From the NCBI RefSeq assembly GCF_018294505.1, contig NC_057808.1:353574696-353638695 (forward strand): a DNA stretch of 64,000 nt. The letters run 5' to 3'. The stretch is from Triticum aestivum. Taxonomy: Eukaryota > Streptophyta > Magnoliopsida > Poales > Poaceae. The stretch's first letter is position 1; every line of letters starts with the position of its first letter. Shown here in pieces: positions 34,859 through 46,069 of the stretch. A program made the translations under genes and the position numbers. Below the pieces are notes generated by a model that was given only the letters and a program-made list of their open reading frames with translations, was not told the DNA's origin and ran no database searches.

Positions 34859-36713
34859 AACCCGACTGCTGCTGCTGCTGTTGATTGCCCTGATGATTAT
34901 AGCCGCCTTGGTTACCCTGATTACCTTGATTGTTATGTCCGCCCTGATTACCGTGGAAGCCTGAACCGGAATTTCCTCCGCCATAACCCGGCCCATGAGA
35001 GCAGGGGCCCGAACCGCCTCCTGATCCATGATCATACCGGAAAGAATCAGAATTTTTGAACTCTTGCATGATGTAACAATCTTTCCAGAGGTGTGTGGAC
35101 GGTTCCTCCTTCGTCCCATGCTTCAAACAGGGCTGGTTCAACAGATAAGACAAACGGTCCAGATTAGGATTTGGCCTTCCACCGCGCTGGGGCGGTTTAC
35201 CCTTACGCCGCTGGCCCTTGTCGTGTGTATTAGTGTTAGCCACAAAGTCTAAACTATGGTCCGCTTTACGCTTGCCGCCGTTTCCATGGCCCGCCGAGTT
35301 GTGGTGTTGCCCCTTGGCGTTGCCGCTCTTCTTTCCCTTCCCTGTCTTATCATCGTCAGACTCGGGATCCTTGGTACTATTAGAGTCGGCATACTTCACG
35401 AGTGCAGCCATGAGGGTTCCCATGTCATTACAATGACGTTTGAGCCGTCCCAACTTCAACTTCAGGGGTTCAAACCGGCAATTGCCTTCCAATGTTAAAA
35501 CTGCGGTGTCAGCGTTAATGCGATCTGATGAATGCAAAATCTCCGAAACCCGGCGCACCCAATGGGTTGTTGATTCTCCTTCCTCCTGGACACAGGCAAC
35601 TAAGTCCACAATTGACATGGGCTGTTTGCATGTATCCTTGAAATTCTAAATAAACCGGGCTCTCAACTCGGCCCATGACCTGATAGAATTAGCTGGTAAG
35701 CTCTTTAGCCAAGTGCGGGCCGTCCCTTCTAGCATCATGGTGAAGTACTTCGCACATGCCGCATCATCCACGTCCAGCATCTCCATGGCCATCTCATAGC
35801 TTTCGACCCATGTTTCAGGGGATAAATCGGCGGTGTAATTCGGCACCTTGCGCGGGCCCTTGAAATCCTTGGGCAGGTGCACATTGCACAGCGCTGGGAC
35901 AAGACATGGCACTCCCAAGGAACTAGAGGTAACTCCTGGTTCCACTGATGTGGTTGGACGAACCGGGGTAAGCTGACGGGCTTCATGCTGCGCCGCCAAC
36001 TCGACCTCTCTGCGTGCTCGATCCCGGTCCACCACCTCCTAAGCATCACCAGCGCCAGCCGCCGAGTTATTGCCACGGGGCGGATCACGGTTCCGCGCAT
36101 TACTTGACACTGCCGGTTCATCCATACGCCTGCTGTAACTCCGGCTTGGACGGGGAGTGGAATGAATCCGATCGCGACTATATGAATAGGCCTCCTGTTG
36201 AACCAAGGCTGTCTGAAGAAGCTCCTTAACCCGACGCGTCTCGACTGCTGCTGGAGAATCGCCTTCGATTGGGATGGCCGCCAGCTGTGAAGCGGCAGCG
36301 ACAATGTTGTCCATCGGGTTAGAATAATGACCCGGTGGCGTGGGGACATGCGGTGCCACAATGTTGTTCTGACGAGGCGGATCCACCAAACGTGGCTGAA
36401 CCGGCGCCCCTGCCCCCGGTGCCTCCACCCGGTTTACCACCGGCGGATTACTGGTCCCCGCTCCTGGGGTGTTAAAGAGATTTCTAGCGTCATAAACCGG
36501 CGGCAGGCGAGATCGGTGCTTCCTCTTTAGGACTTCGTTCGACGCACTCTGATCCAGCATAATCCGGTAAGCTTGTGCATCCAAAGCGGCCCGCTCTGCG
36601 GCTATCCTGGTATCCTCAGCTGCTAAATCGGCTTTGGCCTGGGTGATCTGATCTTTCACCTTTGCGATTTCCGCATTGTGTGCATCCTGATCCGCCGGGT
36701 TAACCTCCGCCAT
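34859..36713 (-). pseudogene. Tat gag (two internal stops)
   Basis: ATG at 36713 (MAEVNPADQDAHNAEI). An N-terminal coiled-coil-like, Ala/Gln-rich region is followed by a Pro-rich linker. A stop near 36040 precedes the retrotransposon gag core (VPNYTADLSPETWVESYEMA, TARTWLKSLPANSIRSWAEL). A second stop near 35648 precedes the rest (QEEGESTTHWVRRVSEILHS). The C-terminus has a basic stretch, a possible Cys/His finger (CLKHGTKEEPSTHLWKDC) and a long Gly/Asn/Gln-rich low-complexity tail up to the solo LTR at 34853. The start codon (36711-36713) directly abuts the target-site duplication of another solo LTR, so the normal leader is displaced by 4.1 kb. Confidence 0.85.
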
Positions 36714-36718
36714 CAGCG

Positions 36719-39700
36719 TGTCGGGACCCCGATTCCAAGTCACATCGATCTAGCCGGTAACACCTCATATCACTTTGCGGCCTCATGCACGGTATTCCCA
36801 CGGGTGTCGCCTTACCATGGCCCGGGACCATTTGCGTCTTTTGGCTCACGTATATGATAGTGTCGCTAGCATCCATATGACAGAGAACCCGGGCCGACAT
36901 GACTAGTCGTGAACCCAAAGTGGCACTAACTTACGGGGACAGGCATACATGAATCAACATCGAGCATGTCGGTCAGCAGCGTGCGAATCCGGGCTGTAGC
37001 ACTGGGCTAACAGGACTCCGGTGAACCGGGCTGTAGTAGGCTAGGCAGGACTCCGGATGTCAAAGCGTGACATTTCCCCGAAGGGACAGACACAGGAACG
37101 AAGTGAATCACATGCCGGCCAGTCAAGTGTTCCGGAGCAGTAGTGCTGGGCTAGCAGGACTCCGGTGAACCGGGCTGTAGCGGACTACTATGGCTGATGG
37201 AAGCACAAGACTACATTTCCCCATAAGAGAGGCTACCAAGGATAAACAACTAGGTTGTCGGATCCCACATACCAAGCATTTCAATCATACACACAATATG
37301 CTCGATATGTGCAAATACAACATGGCATCACAACAAGACTCTATGACCCAGAGTATTTATTCATTAGGCTCCGAAGAGCGAGATATTACAAACATGGGTC
37401 TCATGACCCAACATTCAGAGCATACAAGTCAAAGCACATGCGGAAGCTTAACATGTCTGAGTACAGACATCTACAAAAGAAAAAGGCTGTGAAGCCTGAC
37501 TATCTACAAGACCCTGCCGAGGGCACAAGATCGTAGCTGAGGTATCAAGCTAAACGTCGAAGTCCACACGGAACTACTAGCGAGACTGACGTCTCTCTGC
37601 AAAACATAAAATAGGCAAACGTGAGTACAAATGTACCCAGCAAGACTTACATCAGAACTATCTACAGATGCATCGGTATCAACAAAGGGGGTGGTGGAGT
37701 TTAACTGCAGCAAGCCAGCTTTGACTCAGTGGCTATCCTGAACTACGACTGCAAGTAACTCTTTTGAGGTGGTGCACACGAGTCCACATATTCACCATAT
37801 CAATACACCACTATGGATCCGCTCCCGTCTCCCTACGGGAACGCTATCCATAGCACTCACGCTTATCTTGCGCATTTTAGAGTATCCACTTTCACTTGTC
37901 TATGAACTGTTATAGGCAACCCAGAAGTCCTTTACCGCGGACACGGCTATTCGAATAGATCATATTAACCCTGCAGGGGTGTACTTCGTCACACACGCTC
38001 TCGCCACTTACCACCATGTACACGTCGTGTACCTCCGCAACCTTCAAGCGGAAGCCTGGTGAGGGAGTCGGCCACGACCTGACTAACCACACAAGTCTCT
38101 AGTCCAGGTTTATCGCCTATTCGGGTTCCATCCGCAAGGAGATCCGGCCGGGGTGTCGCTCACGGCCCCAAACGATGTTTGCAGGGTTCCCGAGCCCACC
38201 ATCCGGGTGCCACTCGGTACACCAGGCCACGTGTGCCTAGTCTGCCCCAAGCCCACCTGTACCGGGTGCCACTTGGTAGACTACTAACACTACCTACAAA
38301 CACCAGAAACTAGTTGCAACTCCTGGACAGAGATCAGGTTGATTAATAAGTCGAGAGAGCTTGGAGCGCCCGGAGCCCAATGTGTGGTAGTAACTATTCA
38401 TGGATCACAAACACAGAACTCAGTTCCTGAGGACGGTTTCAATGAGACAACCCACCATGTACTCCTGCATGGCCTCTCACCGCTACCTTTACCAAATCGT
38501 GTTCACACACTTCGCTCTCACACAGTAGGACATGTTCACAACTTTCCAATTCATTCCCGATGAATCAGACCTGACACAACTCTAAGCAATAGCAGGCATG
38601 ACAAACAAGCATGAATGAGTAGGCACATCAGGGCTCAAACAACTCCTACTCATGCTAGTGGGCTTCATCTATTTACTGTGGCAATGACAGGTCATGCAGA
38701 GGATAAAGGGGTTCAGCTACCGCAACAAGTAACAGATGAATCGTTGTTGTCCTAATGCAGTAAAAGAGAGCAGGGGCGAGAGAGTGGGATTGTATCAGAA
38801 TGAACAAGGGAGGTTTGCTTGCCTGGCACTTTTGAAGATAGTATAGCTCTTCATCGGTGTCATCGATCTCATCGTCGGAACACGTCTATCGAGAGGGAAC
38901 AACCACCGGCAACAGAGAAGCAACACAATCAATGCAATGCACAATATGATGCATGCTATGACATGGCAATATGAATGTGTTTTGAGCTAATGCAACTAGC
39001 AACACATTAAATGGAGTTGGGTTGAACCTTAGGTTCAAATTCAAACTTCATATGTGGAAATTCAAATGCCATTTACATGATTTGTCCTAAACAGCAGCCA
39101 TAAATTGTTCTAACATGCATGAAAATGGTACAGATGGATAGATTGCATTTTTCTGATAATTTTTCATATATAATTTGTTTCATTTGGAGTTATGGTTGAA
39201 TTTCTATGAATTTTAGAAGTTTTGAGTGTTTTCTGGAATTTCCTGTATAAAAATAATTCCAGTAATTAAATTAATGCGTCAGCATTGCGTCAGGGTGATG
39301 TCAGCTGGTCAGCGGGGTCGTCCAGGTCAAACCTGACGTGTGGGGTCCACACGTCAGTGACTAACTAACTAACCTAAATTAATTAGTGTTAAACTAATAC
39401 TAACTAAAAGCGTCAGGGGGTGGCCCACGCGTCAGTGACACAGGGGAGGTCAAACCCCCTGGTCAGCGGGGTCAAACCCGCCGGACTTGGTCCACGGCTC
39501 GTCGCCGGTGAAGCCTGAGACGGCAGAGGGGCTCGGGATTTGCCCACGGTCGACCAAATCGGCCGCGGTTTGGTCCTACGCGTAGCTGGGGCTCGCGCGC
39601 ATCTGGTAGGGCAAGCGGGAGGAGCTGGGGTGGAGCGAGCTCACCGGAGTCGAGCTCGTGGCGGCGGCTGGAGTTCGGACGGGGCTGGGTTCGGCGCTAC

Positions 39701-40840
39701 GGTGCACGGGAGGAGGAGCTGGTGGTGTCTACGGGCTCCTGGTGCTGCGTTGAGCACAACGGTGAGCTTGGCTTCGAGCCACTGTGGCTCTAGCCACGTC
39801 GGCGACGAGGCACGGCGGCGGCGAGCTTCAGCCGCGGTGGTTAGTGGGGCTAGAGGAGGAAATCGATGGCGGGGAGAGAGGGGTTGGGTGAGGGGCTCGC
39901 GGAGGTTGCAGCGGTGGCCTCTTCGAGCTCGGGGAAGGCCGGACGGCGACGAGTCGACGATGGGGATCCGCGGCGGCCGACGATGAAGAAGAGGTCAGGG
40001 ACGGCGTTTTGAGGCGTCTGGCACCGAGTGGGTCGACGGGGAGGATGAGGGCGTCGAGGCGGAGGCCATGGACACGTCGGCGAGGCGAGGGAGGGCATGT
40101 GGCCATGGCTACGGCGACAGCGAGCTCACGGCTGTCTCGACCATGGTGGAGAGGGCGAGAGGGAGGCGAGGAGGAGAATGGCGGGGCGGTCAGAGTGATC
40201 CAGACGGCTCTGGCGGGTCTGTCCGCGGCGCCACGCAAGCTAGCAGGCAGGAGGTGGCACGGGCGCGTGTGTGCGCACGGCGAGCACGCGCTCGGCGTCC
40301 TTCTGGCGTGGTGGAGACGACGACTGGCGTCGGCCAGCTGGTTTGGGCCGTGCTGGGCCAGGCCAGGTAAGCGCTAGGTGAGTTTGCTCTCTCTCTCTCT
40401 CTTTTATTTCTGTTTTCTAATATTCTGTAGTCTTTAGGGCTTTATTAAAAATACCAGGGCATTTCCAAAAATCATGAAACTAATCATGGCTACTGTTTAG
40501 AATATATCCAACATTAAACATTTTAGTTTATGATTATTTGAGCATTTAAAATATTTAATAGCATTTAAATGCCCAAATGCAAATACTATATGATTTAATT
40601 CAGAGCCCAAATATGTCATGGAAAAATGTGCAGCACCTCTGGTTATTGTTTCCAGCATTTTCCAAAAATGATGAACATTTTTAAAAGCCATTTGGAAACA
40701 CTGAGAATATTTTAGTTGAACCTAGTGAATTCCTTTGATGCTAGGGTTTAGGCAATCCCCATTTCAATTTTCTGCAAAATTCAAACATGATGCACACATG
40801 AAGCTAGCCTAGTGCAATACGAGAAGCTAGGGATGTGACA
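36719..40840 (-). mobile_element. 4.1-kb solo LTR of a Gypsy-type element, minus orientation
   Basis: As printed it runs TGTCGGGACCCCGATTCCAA to AGCTAGGGATGTGACA, with CAGCG on both sides (36714-36718, 40841-40845). On the minus strand it opens TGTCACATCCCTAGCTTC, similar to chromovirus-type LTRs. It is 4122 bp, with a GC-rich block at 39480-40380 and a (CT)n run near 40386. ORFs in that block occur on both strands with no recognisable domains. It is a well-known wheat repeat by look, but I will not guess the family name. Confidence 0.85.
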
Positions 40841-40876
40841 CAGCGTTGCCAACGCGTCAAACAAATCAGATAGAAC

Positions 40877-41491
40877 CTAAGCTGGTGGTCGCACAGGGCC
40901 TCCTGCCCCGCCCGCTGCCGACACAGCTGATCCAGAAATCATCGCCGCTGCGGTCGAAGAGTGGAGCGCCGGTTGCATGCCGGCCATGAAGATCGCAACC
41001 CGGTTTGGCAGATCAAAGGGGTCCGGAATACTGTCGCCATCGGAATAGCCCTCAATCCGGCCATCTTGTAACTGATATAACGACTCGATCTCTCCGGTCG
41101 ATGACTCATCGCCGGAGTAAACGACGGTCTCACCACCAGATTCTGATCTATCCTCCGATTCCCCTGCATCGATAACTCCCACGAAGGCATGCTTCATGAC
41201 AGGCTTGACCCGGGCAGATCTCGCACGCTGAGCCGTTTCGACGAGGTCGGTGCAGATGTCCGGCTCAGGGCCCGGTTCGCCGATCTTGCCAATGAAAACG
41301 TGTATGCCACCAAACGGGACCCGGTACCCATACTCGATTGAGCCGGCCTCGGGGCCCCAGCCTGCATCGTCGATGTAGAGCTTGCCGCAACGACTCTTGG
41401 TCATCCAGCCCACAACGTAACCCTTGAGTCCTTCGAAGTTGCCCTCCAAGAACTTGAAACCATCGTGCGATAGCCCCACGATGGGCGCCAA
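40877..41491 (-). pseudogene. Tat leader ORF between primer-binding site and gag
   Basis: An open frame starts right at the primer site and runs 204 codons to a stop at 40877. Its first codon is TTG, not ATG. Translation includes VGLSHDGFKFLEGNFEGLKG, VVGWMTKSRCGKLYIDDAGW and an acidic Ser/Glu-rich stretch (ESEDRSESGGETVVYSGDES). It has no gag, protease or RT motif. It lies in the 5' leader and would be read before gag. It may be a real leader protein using an internal ATG (for instance the Met in GWMTKSRCG) or a once-longer 5' ORF. I do not recognise a family. Confidence 0.5.
41481..41490 (-). other. Tat primer-binding site
   Basis: Minus-strand TGGCGCCCAT lies two bases inside the 5' LTR (41493-42018). 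TGGCGCC-type sites are common in Tat and Athila elements. Confidence 0.75.
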
Positions 41492-41492
41492 C

Positions 41493-42018
41493 TGTCGTGG
41501 CTTTGTTACGGCAGATGTCCTAGAGAAAGGACTTAGTCATGGAGCCATCGCTACGGGTTAGCTTAAAGGGGTTAAAGCGAACAAGGGACGCAAGAGAGTT
41601 TTATACTAGTTCGGCCCCTTACGATGAAGGTAAAAGCCTACATCTAGTTGTGATGGAATTGATCGGGTTTCGATGACCAGGGAGCGAATACGCTTTGCCT
41701 GAGTCTCGAGTTGTTGTCTATTGTCCCTGAACCGCCGCCGGGTCGTCCCCTTATATACATCGGTTGACGCCCGCCGGTTTACAGAATCCCGAGGCCGGCT
41801 CATAATCGTGTCCGGCTCGGTCTCTGCTACCTCTATCTTACAACACAAGTTTACATATCAATGCCGGTTTGTGTCTACAGGCCTTAAACCGGCTTTGGGC
41901 CCTGGGCCTTCATGAGGCGTCACCGTCTGTCTTCATGGGCTTCAGATACAGATGAACTACTTATGGGTTAACCCGGCCTCTCCTGGCCGGTTTACACCCA
42001 GTGGTAATATTCCCAACA
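41493..42018 (-). repeat. Tat element 5' LTR
   Basis: 526 bp, same length as the 3' LTR at 18296-18821 and about 97.5% identical by hand count. It contains a TATATAAGG box on the minus strand (printed CCTTATATACA near 41749). Confidence 0.9.
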
Positions 42019-42769
42019 GGACCTCTTCGGAAAGACTGTGTCTCGATCATCCATTTCTCAAACATCATGCAGTGCGAGAAATTCAACGGAGGAGATCGAG
42101 TCTTGTGGCGAAAAGTGCGCAAATCTCTGCAGAGTGTACAAACTAATCATGGTTAGCCGTGTCCCCGGTTATGGACATCTTGAGTATCTGGAAATTGAAT
42201 TATTGATTTGATCTTAGCACGTTACTTAATAAATATGTTGGGTTATTAATACTATTTTGGGATTTGAGTTGGGGGTACCTTCTCATTAATGACATAAACT
42301 TTGTAGTTAAATAAAATCTATTCCTTTGTTGTAGGAAAAAATTGGTTTTATGCAAATATTAAACTTAGAGCCTCCGCGAGCCATATATGCATGTAGTGAT
42401 AGCTGTTATTTATTCATTGCTCTATAGTGTTATCTTGCCAGCATATTCCATGTGCTGACCTACACGGCTGCAACGTATCATGTTGCAGAATTTTCAGACG
42501 AAGAGTAAGGTGCGCTAGGTCGTTGTCATGCACTCAGTTTTGCCGTGGAGTTGGATGGACTCATTTATCTACGATGCTTCCGCAGTTATCTATTTTAGAT
42601 GGCCTTCGGCCATATTATTGTAATAAGTACTCATTTTGAGACACTCGATGTAATAAGTGTGTGATTGAACTCTGTTATAAATCCTCGAGTACTGTGTGTG
42701 TCAGCAATACCGATCCAGGGATGACACTTAAGCACAAAGACTACGATCCATTGGGATCGGGTCGCTACA
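42019..42769 (+). repeat. Chromovirus 3' LTR, right part
   Basis: Begins with the second copy of GGACC (42019-42023) and follows the 5' LTR text (CTCTTCGGAAAGACTGTGTC) to the terminal CTACA at 42769. At 42168 it shows the unoccupied CCCGG site that is filled by the 469-bp solo LTR in the 5' LTR. Confidence 0.9.
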
Positions 42770-42774
42770 GAAGA

Positions 42775-43817
42775 TTTAGATAAAGGGGTTAATATGTTGC
42801 AAAATGTTGATGATACTATTTCCCTCTTACAAAATGATTAGGAATGTGCAGATAATTTGAAATTTATTTTGAGCGCCTTTGAGTAGATGTCTAGATTAAC
42901 AATCAGTTTTCACAAAACTAAAAAATTTCTGTTTGGGGAGGCTATTAATAAATCCAAAATTTTACTTATGAGGTTGGGGAGATCCCACTAAAATAAACGG
43001 GGTTTCTTGTTTCCAGTATTAAAATTTTGAACAAACATTAGAACATGGCAACTGAAAAAGTTGAAAAGTGATGTCTGTGCTGGCAAGGCAGGTTATTGAA
43101 CATTGTTGGAAGAATAACACTTGTCACTAACATGCCTCTATATATGATGTCTTTCTACCCTCTTTCTGTGGGAGTTAGAAAAGAAAAGCTAACTTTGAAA
43201 CTTATGTGTTTGGTAGGCTCATGAAGACAAGAAAAAAATATATCATTTTGTAAAATGAAAATCTTGCTATCAACCAAAAGATCAGGGGGCACTTGTGATA
43301 CTCAATATGAACATCATGAATAAGGCACTCTTGGCTAAGCGGTTATGGAAACTAGAAACTGAAAGTGATCTATGGCAAGATGTTCTGTTAAAAAAATGTG
43401 TCAAAGGTAAATGCATTTCTGGTATCAAACATAAAGTGGGAGATTCCCATTCCTGGTCCAGTCTTCTTAAGGTCAAAAAAAATTTTCTATAAAAATTGCA
43501 AGAGATTTTGGGAGATGGGAAGAACACTAGATTTTGGGAAGACTAGTGGGTGGGAGATAAACCACTCAAAGTGGCATACCCTAGGTTGTATTTACTCAGT
43601 TTCTATCATGATATTACTATTGTTGATGCTATTATCAAAGGGTGGAGCGGCTTCACTTTTAGGAGAACTCTCATGGGTGAATCACTACACCTTTGGAATA
43701 GCTTGAAAATGCAGCGTGAAGAGGTTATGATGTTTGGAGGTAAAGATCCAACTAGATGGATTCTAAGTGCAGATATTTTTTTGTGAGATCTCTTTATGTC
43801 TCTCTTATTAAATTGAA
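42775..43817 (+). pseudogene. LINE ORF2 fragment B (RT domain onward)
   Basis: Continues fragment A across the chromovirus. The start is the RT active-site block, readable as KGVNMLQNVDDTISLLQND, where the usual YADD/FADD reads NVDD. Further on are INFHK-like text (RLTISFHKTKKF) and the post-RT region in shifting frames: MNKALLAKRLWKLETESD (about 43313), KVGDSHSWSSLLKVKK (43430), WWVGDKPLKVAYPRLY-like text (43540-43590) and GWSGFTFRRTLMGESLHLWN (43640-43695). Many stops and frameshifts. It is cut at 43817, where TAAATTGAA (43809-43817) is the left copy of the Mutator-like element's 9-bp target duplication. Confidence 0.88.
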
Positions 43818-43986
43818 GGGTTTTTTATTTCTTTGCCCCTGGTTCTATAGCTCTACTCATTCATCCCCACTATGTTAACTTTTGCTCACTTTTCCCCACT
43901 CCCTTGCCCAAAACCCTCAGAACAGGTTACAACGAACGTTGTCGTCGGTTCAATGCCTTTGACCGTTAACTCTGACGAGTGGGGCC
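43818..43986 (+). repeat. Mutator-like element, left terminal inverted repeat
   Basis: Starts GGGTTTTTTATTTCTTTGCC and runs to GACGAGTGGGGC. It aligns in reverse complement with 57660-57827 through shared blocks such as TACTCATTCATCCCC, TTTTCCCCACTCCCTTGCC and GACCGTTAACTCTGAC, with scattered substitutions and small indels. Confidence 0.85.
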
Positions 43987-44309
43987 GCATAGGGACGAGT
44001 ACACCTTTGACCGTTATCCATATAGTTGTTTCGTATGCTGACCGTACAGGTATTCGTATACGTGGGCGCATGCAACGGTCCGCGGTCGTGGGGTAGCACG
44101 TGTCCATGGGACATGCCTGAAATGTCCCATCGTACAAAGAGGGGCAACCACCTCCATTGCCCCTACCATTTTCCCCCAAATCCCCTCCCTGCCGCATCAT
44201 CTTCCTCTCCCCCACCGGCGTCGTCTCGCTCTCCTCCACTGCCTTAACCACACTGTCTCGCTCTCCCCCACCGCATCCTCTTCCTCACCTTCATCGCCTT
44301 CACCCGGAG

Positions 44310-45708
44310 ATGGCTGAAGCCCGTGGCGACGCCGGCGCAGCGGCCGGAGATGTGGTCGAGCTGCAGGGCGCGGTGACCGCGGATGTCGGCGGCGTCCATG
44401 GCGGTGCGGGGAAACTCGCAATCGCTGCAGATGTGGAGAAGGAGGTGGCGGGCTCCGCCTCAGCGCTGCAGAAGGTGACGGCATCGAGCGGTGCAGTCAA
44501 TCCCGATACCCCCCATGCGCAGCCTGGCGAGGAGCAGGAGGTATTTGCACTTGCTTTGCTTTAGGATATTAGCTTGTAGAATTAGTTGGATTGGTTAGAT
44601 TATGGATTCATACCGTAGTTCAGATGGTTAGAGTAGTTGGTTTGACGGATGGGCCGGGGTTTTCTGTATTAGGGGGATGGGGTTTTTTGTACTAGGGTTT
44701 GTTGGATAAATTTGTTGCAAAAATGCTACATAGATCTGTTTATTAGATGTGCTTCAATGCTACACAGATGTATGCTTATTAGATTTGTTTTTAATGCTCA
44801 TAGATTGGGGTTTTCAATGCTACAGACGTGTATGCTTATTAGATTGGGAGATTGGGTCCCTATTAGATTTGTTTTTGAATGCTACTCAGATTGGGGTTTT
44901 GAATGTCATATGCCCAAATGGAATCCATTGATTAAGAAGTTATTTGATTCATTAGTATATAAATTTGTCCACAATATGTAGTTATGTTAGCTCTGTTCTT
45001 CAATGTGTGTGCATGACCAATGATCAGTGTGTTATTTGAATGTCATATTGGGGTTTTTGATCAATGTGTGTACAAATCTAATACATTGATATACTAGTGA
45101 TGGATGTGGTTTTTTAATGCATAGAGCTAAGGGGCATAGAAATAAAAAAACCCACTTCTAAAACATTTATGATATTGGGAGTATATTAGCCCTATGATCA
45201 ATGTGTCATGTGTGCATATCTAAATTTTCAATTGGCTACTAGTGATGGATGTAATTGTATATTCAGGAGGATGATGGTTGGGGAGGGGGGGGGAGAGGAA
45301 GCTGGCCGACTACGACCCGTACGAGGGGGCGTTTAGTGACGATTCTGAATATGAGGTAAGCCTATCCCTTGTTCATTTAGTTCCTTTGACATGGTGTATA
45401 TGAATCTATAATGTATTAATGCAATTCATTCATGTGTGCAGTATGATTCTGGAGATGATTTGTACAAGGGCAACGCCGCGTCCTTCACAGCCAAGGAGGT
45501 GGAGAAGATCAAGGCCAAGGGAGTTGCTTCCTTATACAACCGCAAGTTCAAGAAGTGGCACTGCCCCTACTGCACCACCAAGCCAAAGCCCAAGGATGGC
45601 CGCTTCGATCACCTTCTGTCTCATGCAGAGGATGTAGCGATCCGCGGGGAGGACTACATGATCAGGGGGCAGCATGTCGCACTCGCGAAGGCCCTGACTA
45701 CGGCATGA
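44310..45708 (+). CDS. zf-XS zinc-finger gene fragment captured by the Mutator-like element
   Basis: Three exons: 44310-44540 (77 codons, MAEARGDAGAAAGDVV..., Ala/Gly/Glu-rich, disordered), 45267-45355 (acidic, LADYDPYEGAFSDDSEYE) and 45442-45708 (ends ALTTA, TGA). Splice borders are consensus (GAG|GTATTT, TTCAG|GAG, GAG|GTAAGC, TGCAG|TAT). Exon 3 carries CPYCTTKPKPKDGRFDHLLS followed by HAED: a C-x2-C...H-x3-H finger matching the zf-XS domain (rice gene X and SGS3), known from SGS3, IDN2 and FDM proteins in RNA-directed DNA methylation and siRNA production. The XS RNA-binding and XH domains are absent. Exon 2 has a run of nine G; 7 or 10 would keep the frame, so as printed the reading frame is broken there. 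It may be a real frameshift or a sequencing slip. A role in silencing is inference only. Confidence 0.65.
44541..45266 (+). other. First intron of the zf-XS gene, with short internal duplications
   Basis: 726-bp intron, AT-rich. Around 44720-44900 phrases such as AATGCTAC(A/T)(C/G)AGA, TGCTTATTAGAT and GATTGGGGTTTT(C/G)AATG recur two or three times, suggesting local duplication. No coding content. Confidence 0.5.
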
Positions 45709-45931
45709 AGTGATGTGATGATGTGATAGTGTGATGCTGTGAACTAAATCTTAATCTTTTGGGTACTTACGGTCCGGTTACTTATGGTAACTTAATGTGG
45801 CTGTTTATGGTGTGAACTTAATCTATGGTGATGCTAGTAACATATTATTCTATCTATATTTGTCTGTCCTTATATTTGCCTGTGGTTATGGTTAGTTCTA
45901 CTTAGATGTTGTGAACTATGAGTTTAGGTGC

Positions 45932-46069
45932 TGCAATGATCAAACATGTTGTTCTAGTGTTGCTTCACTGATCAGACATGGTGTTTCAGTGTTGCTTCAC
46001 TGATCACTTCAGTGTTGCTTCACTGATCACACATGTTGTTTCAGTGTTGCTTCACTGATCACACATGTT
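45932..46069. repeat. Short tandem repeat downstream of the zf-XS gene
   Basis: Four to five copies of a unit built on CAGTGTTGCTTCACTGATCA followed by CACATGTTGTTT (about 32 bp, one copy shortened to about 20 bp). Inside a unit, CAGTG...CACTG can pair, so each has a small stem. Confidence 0.85.

Larger units (their letters stand above)
18296..42018 (-). mobile_element. Tat-lineage Ty3/Gypsy retrotransposon, minus orientation, with four nested solo LTRs
   Basis: Two 526-bp LTRs (18296-18821 and 41493-42018) have TG...CA ends and a perfect GGACC duplication outside. By hand I count about 13 differences between them (2.5%), roughly one million years at 1.3e-8 substitutions per site per year. 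This makes it younger than the chromovirus it entered. Minus-strand order from 41490: primer site, leader ORF, gag, protease, RT, RNase H, second archaeal-type RNase H, integrase, then a long 3' region holding an antisense gene. Dual RNase H and antisense extra ORFs are hallmarks of the Tat lineage (Grande/RIRE2/Retand). Removing the four solo LTRs leaves about 13.4 kb, in line with Grande-sized elements. I do not assign a Triticeae family name. Confidence 0.92.
7681..42769 (+). mobile_element. Tekay-type chromovirus (Ty3/Gypsy LTR retrotransposon) with nested insertions
   Basis: The LTRs start TGCAACATCCC (7681) and TGTAACATCCC (16313) and end CGGGTCGCTACA (10866 and 42769). The whole is flanked by a perfect 5-bp duplication GAAGA (7676-7680, 42770-42774). 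Gene order on the plus strand is ORF0, gag, protease, RT, RNase H, integrase and a C-terminal chromodomain-like tail, which with a TGTAACATCCC-type LTR fits the Tekay/Del clade. Removing the nested solo LTR and the Tat element leaves about 10.9 kb. All ORFs are mutated. By partial hand comparison the first 330 bp of the two LTRs differ by about 4-5%, so insertion is not recent. Confidence 0.9.

Noticed and set aside
39540..40377. Several ORFs of 100-148 codons on both strands.
   Set aside because: They lie in the GC-rich block of the 4.1-kb solo LTR. Overlapping frames on both strands and no recognisable domain indicate composition effects.
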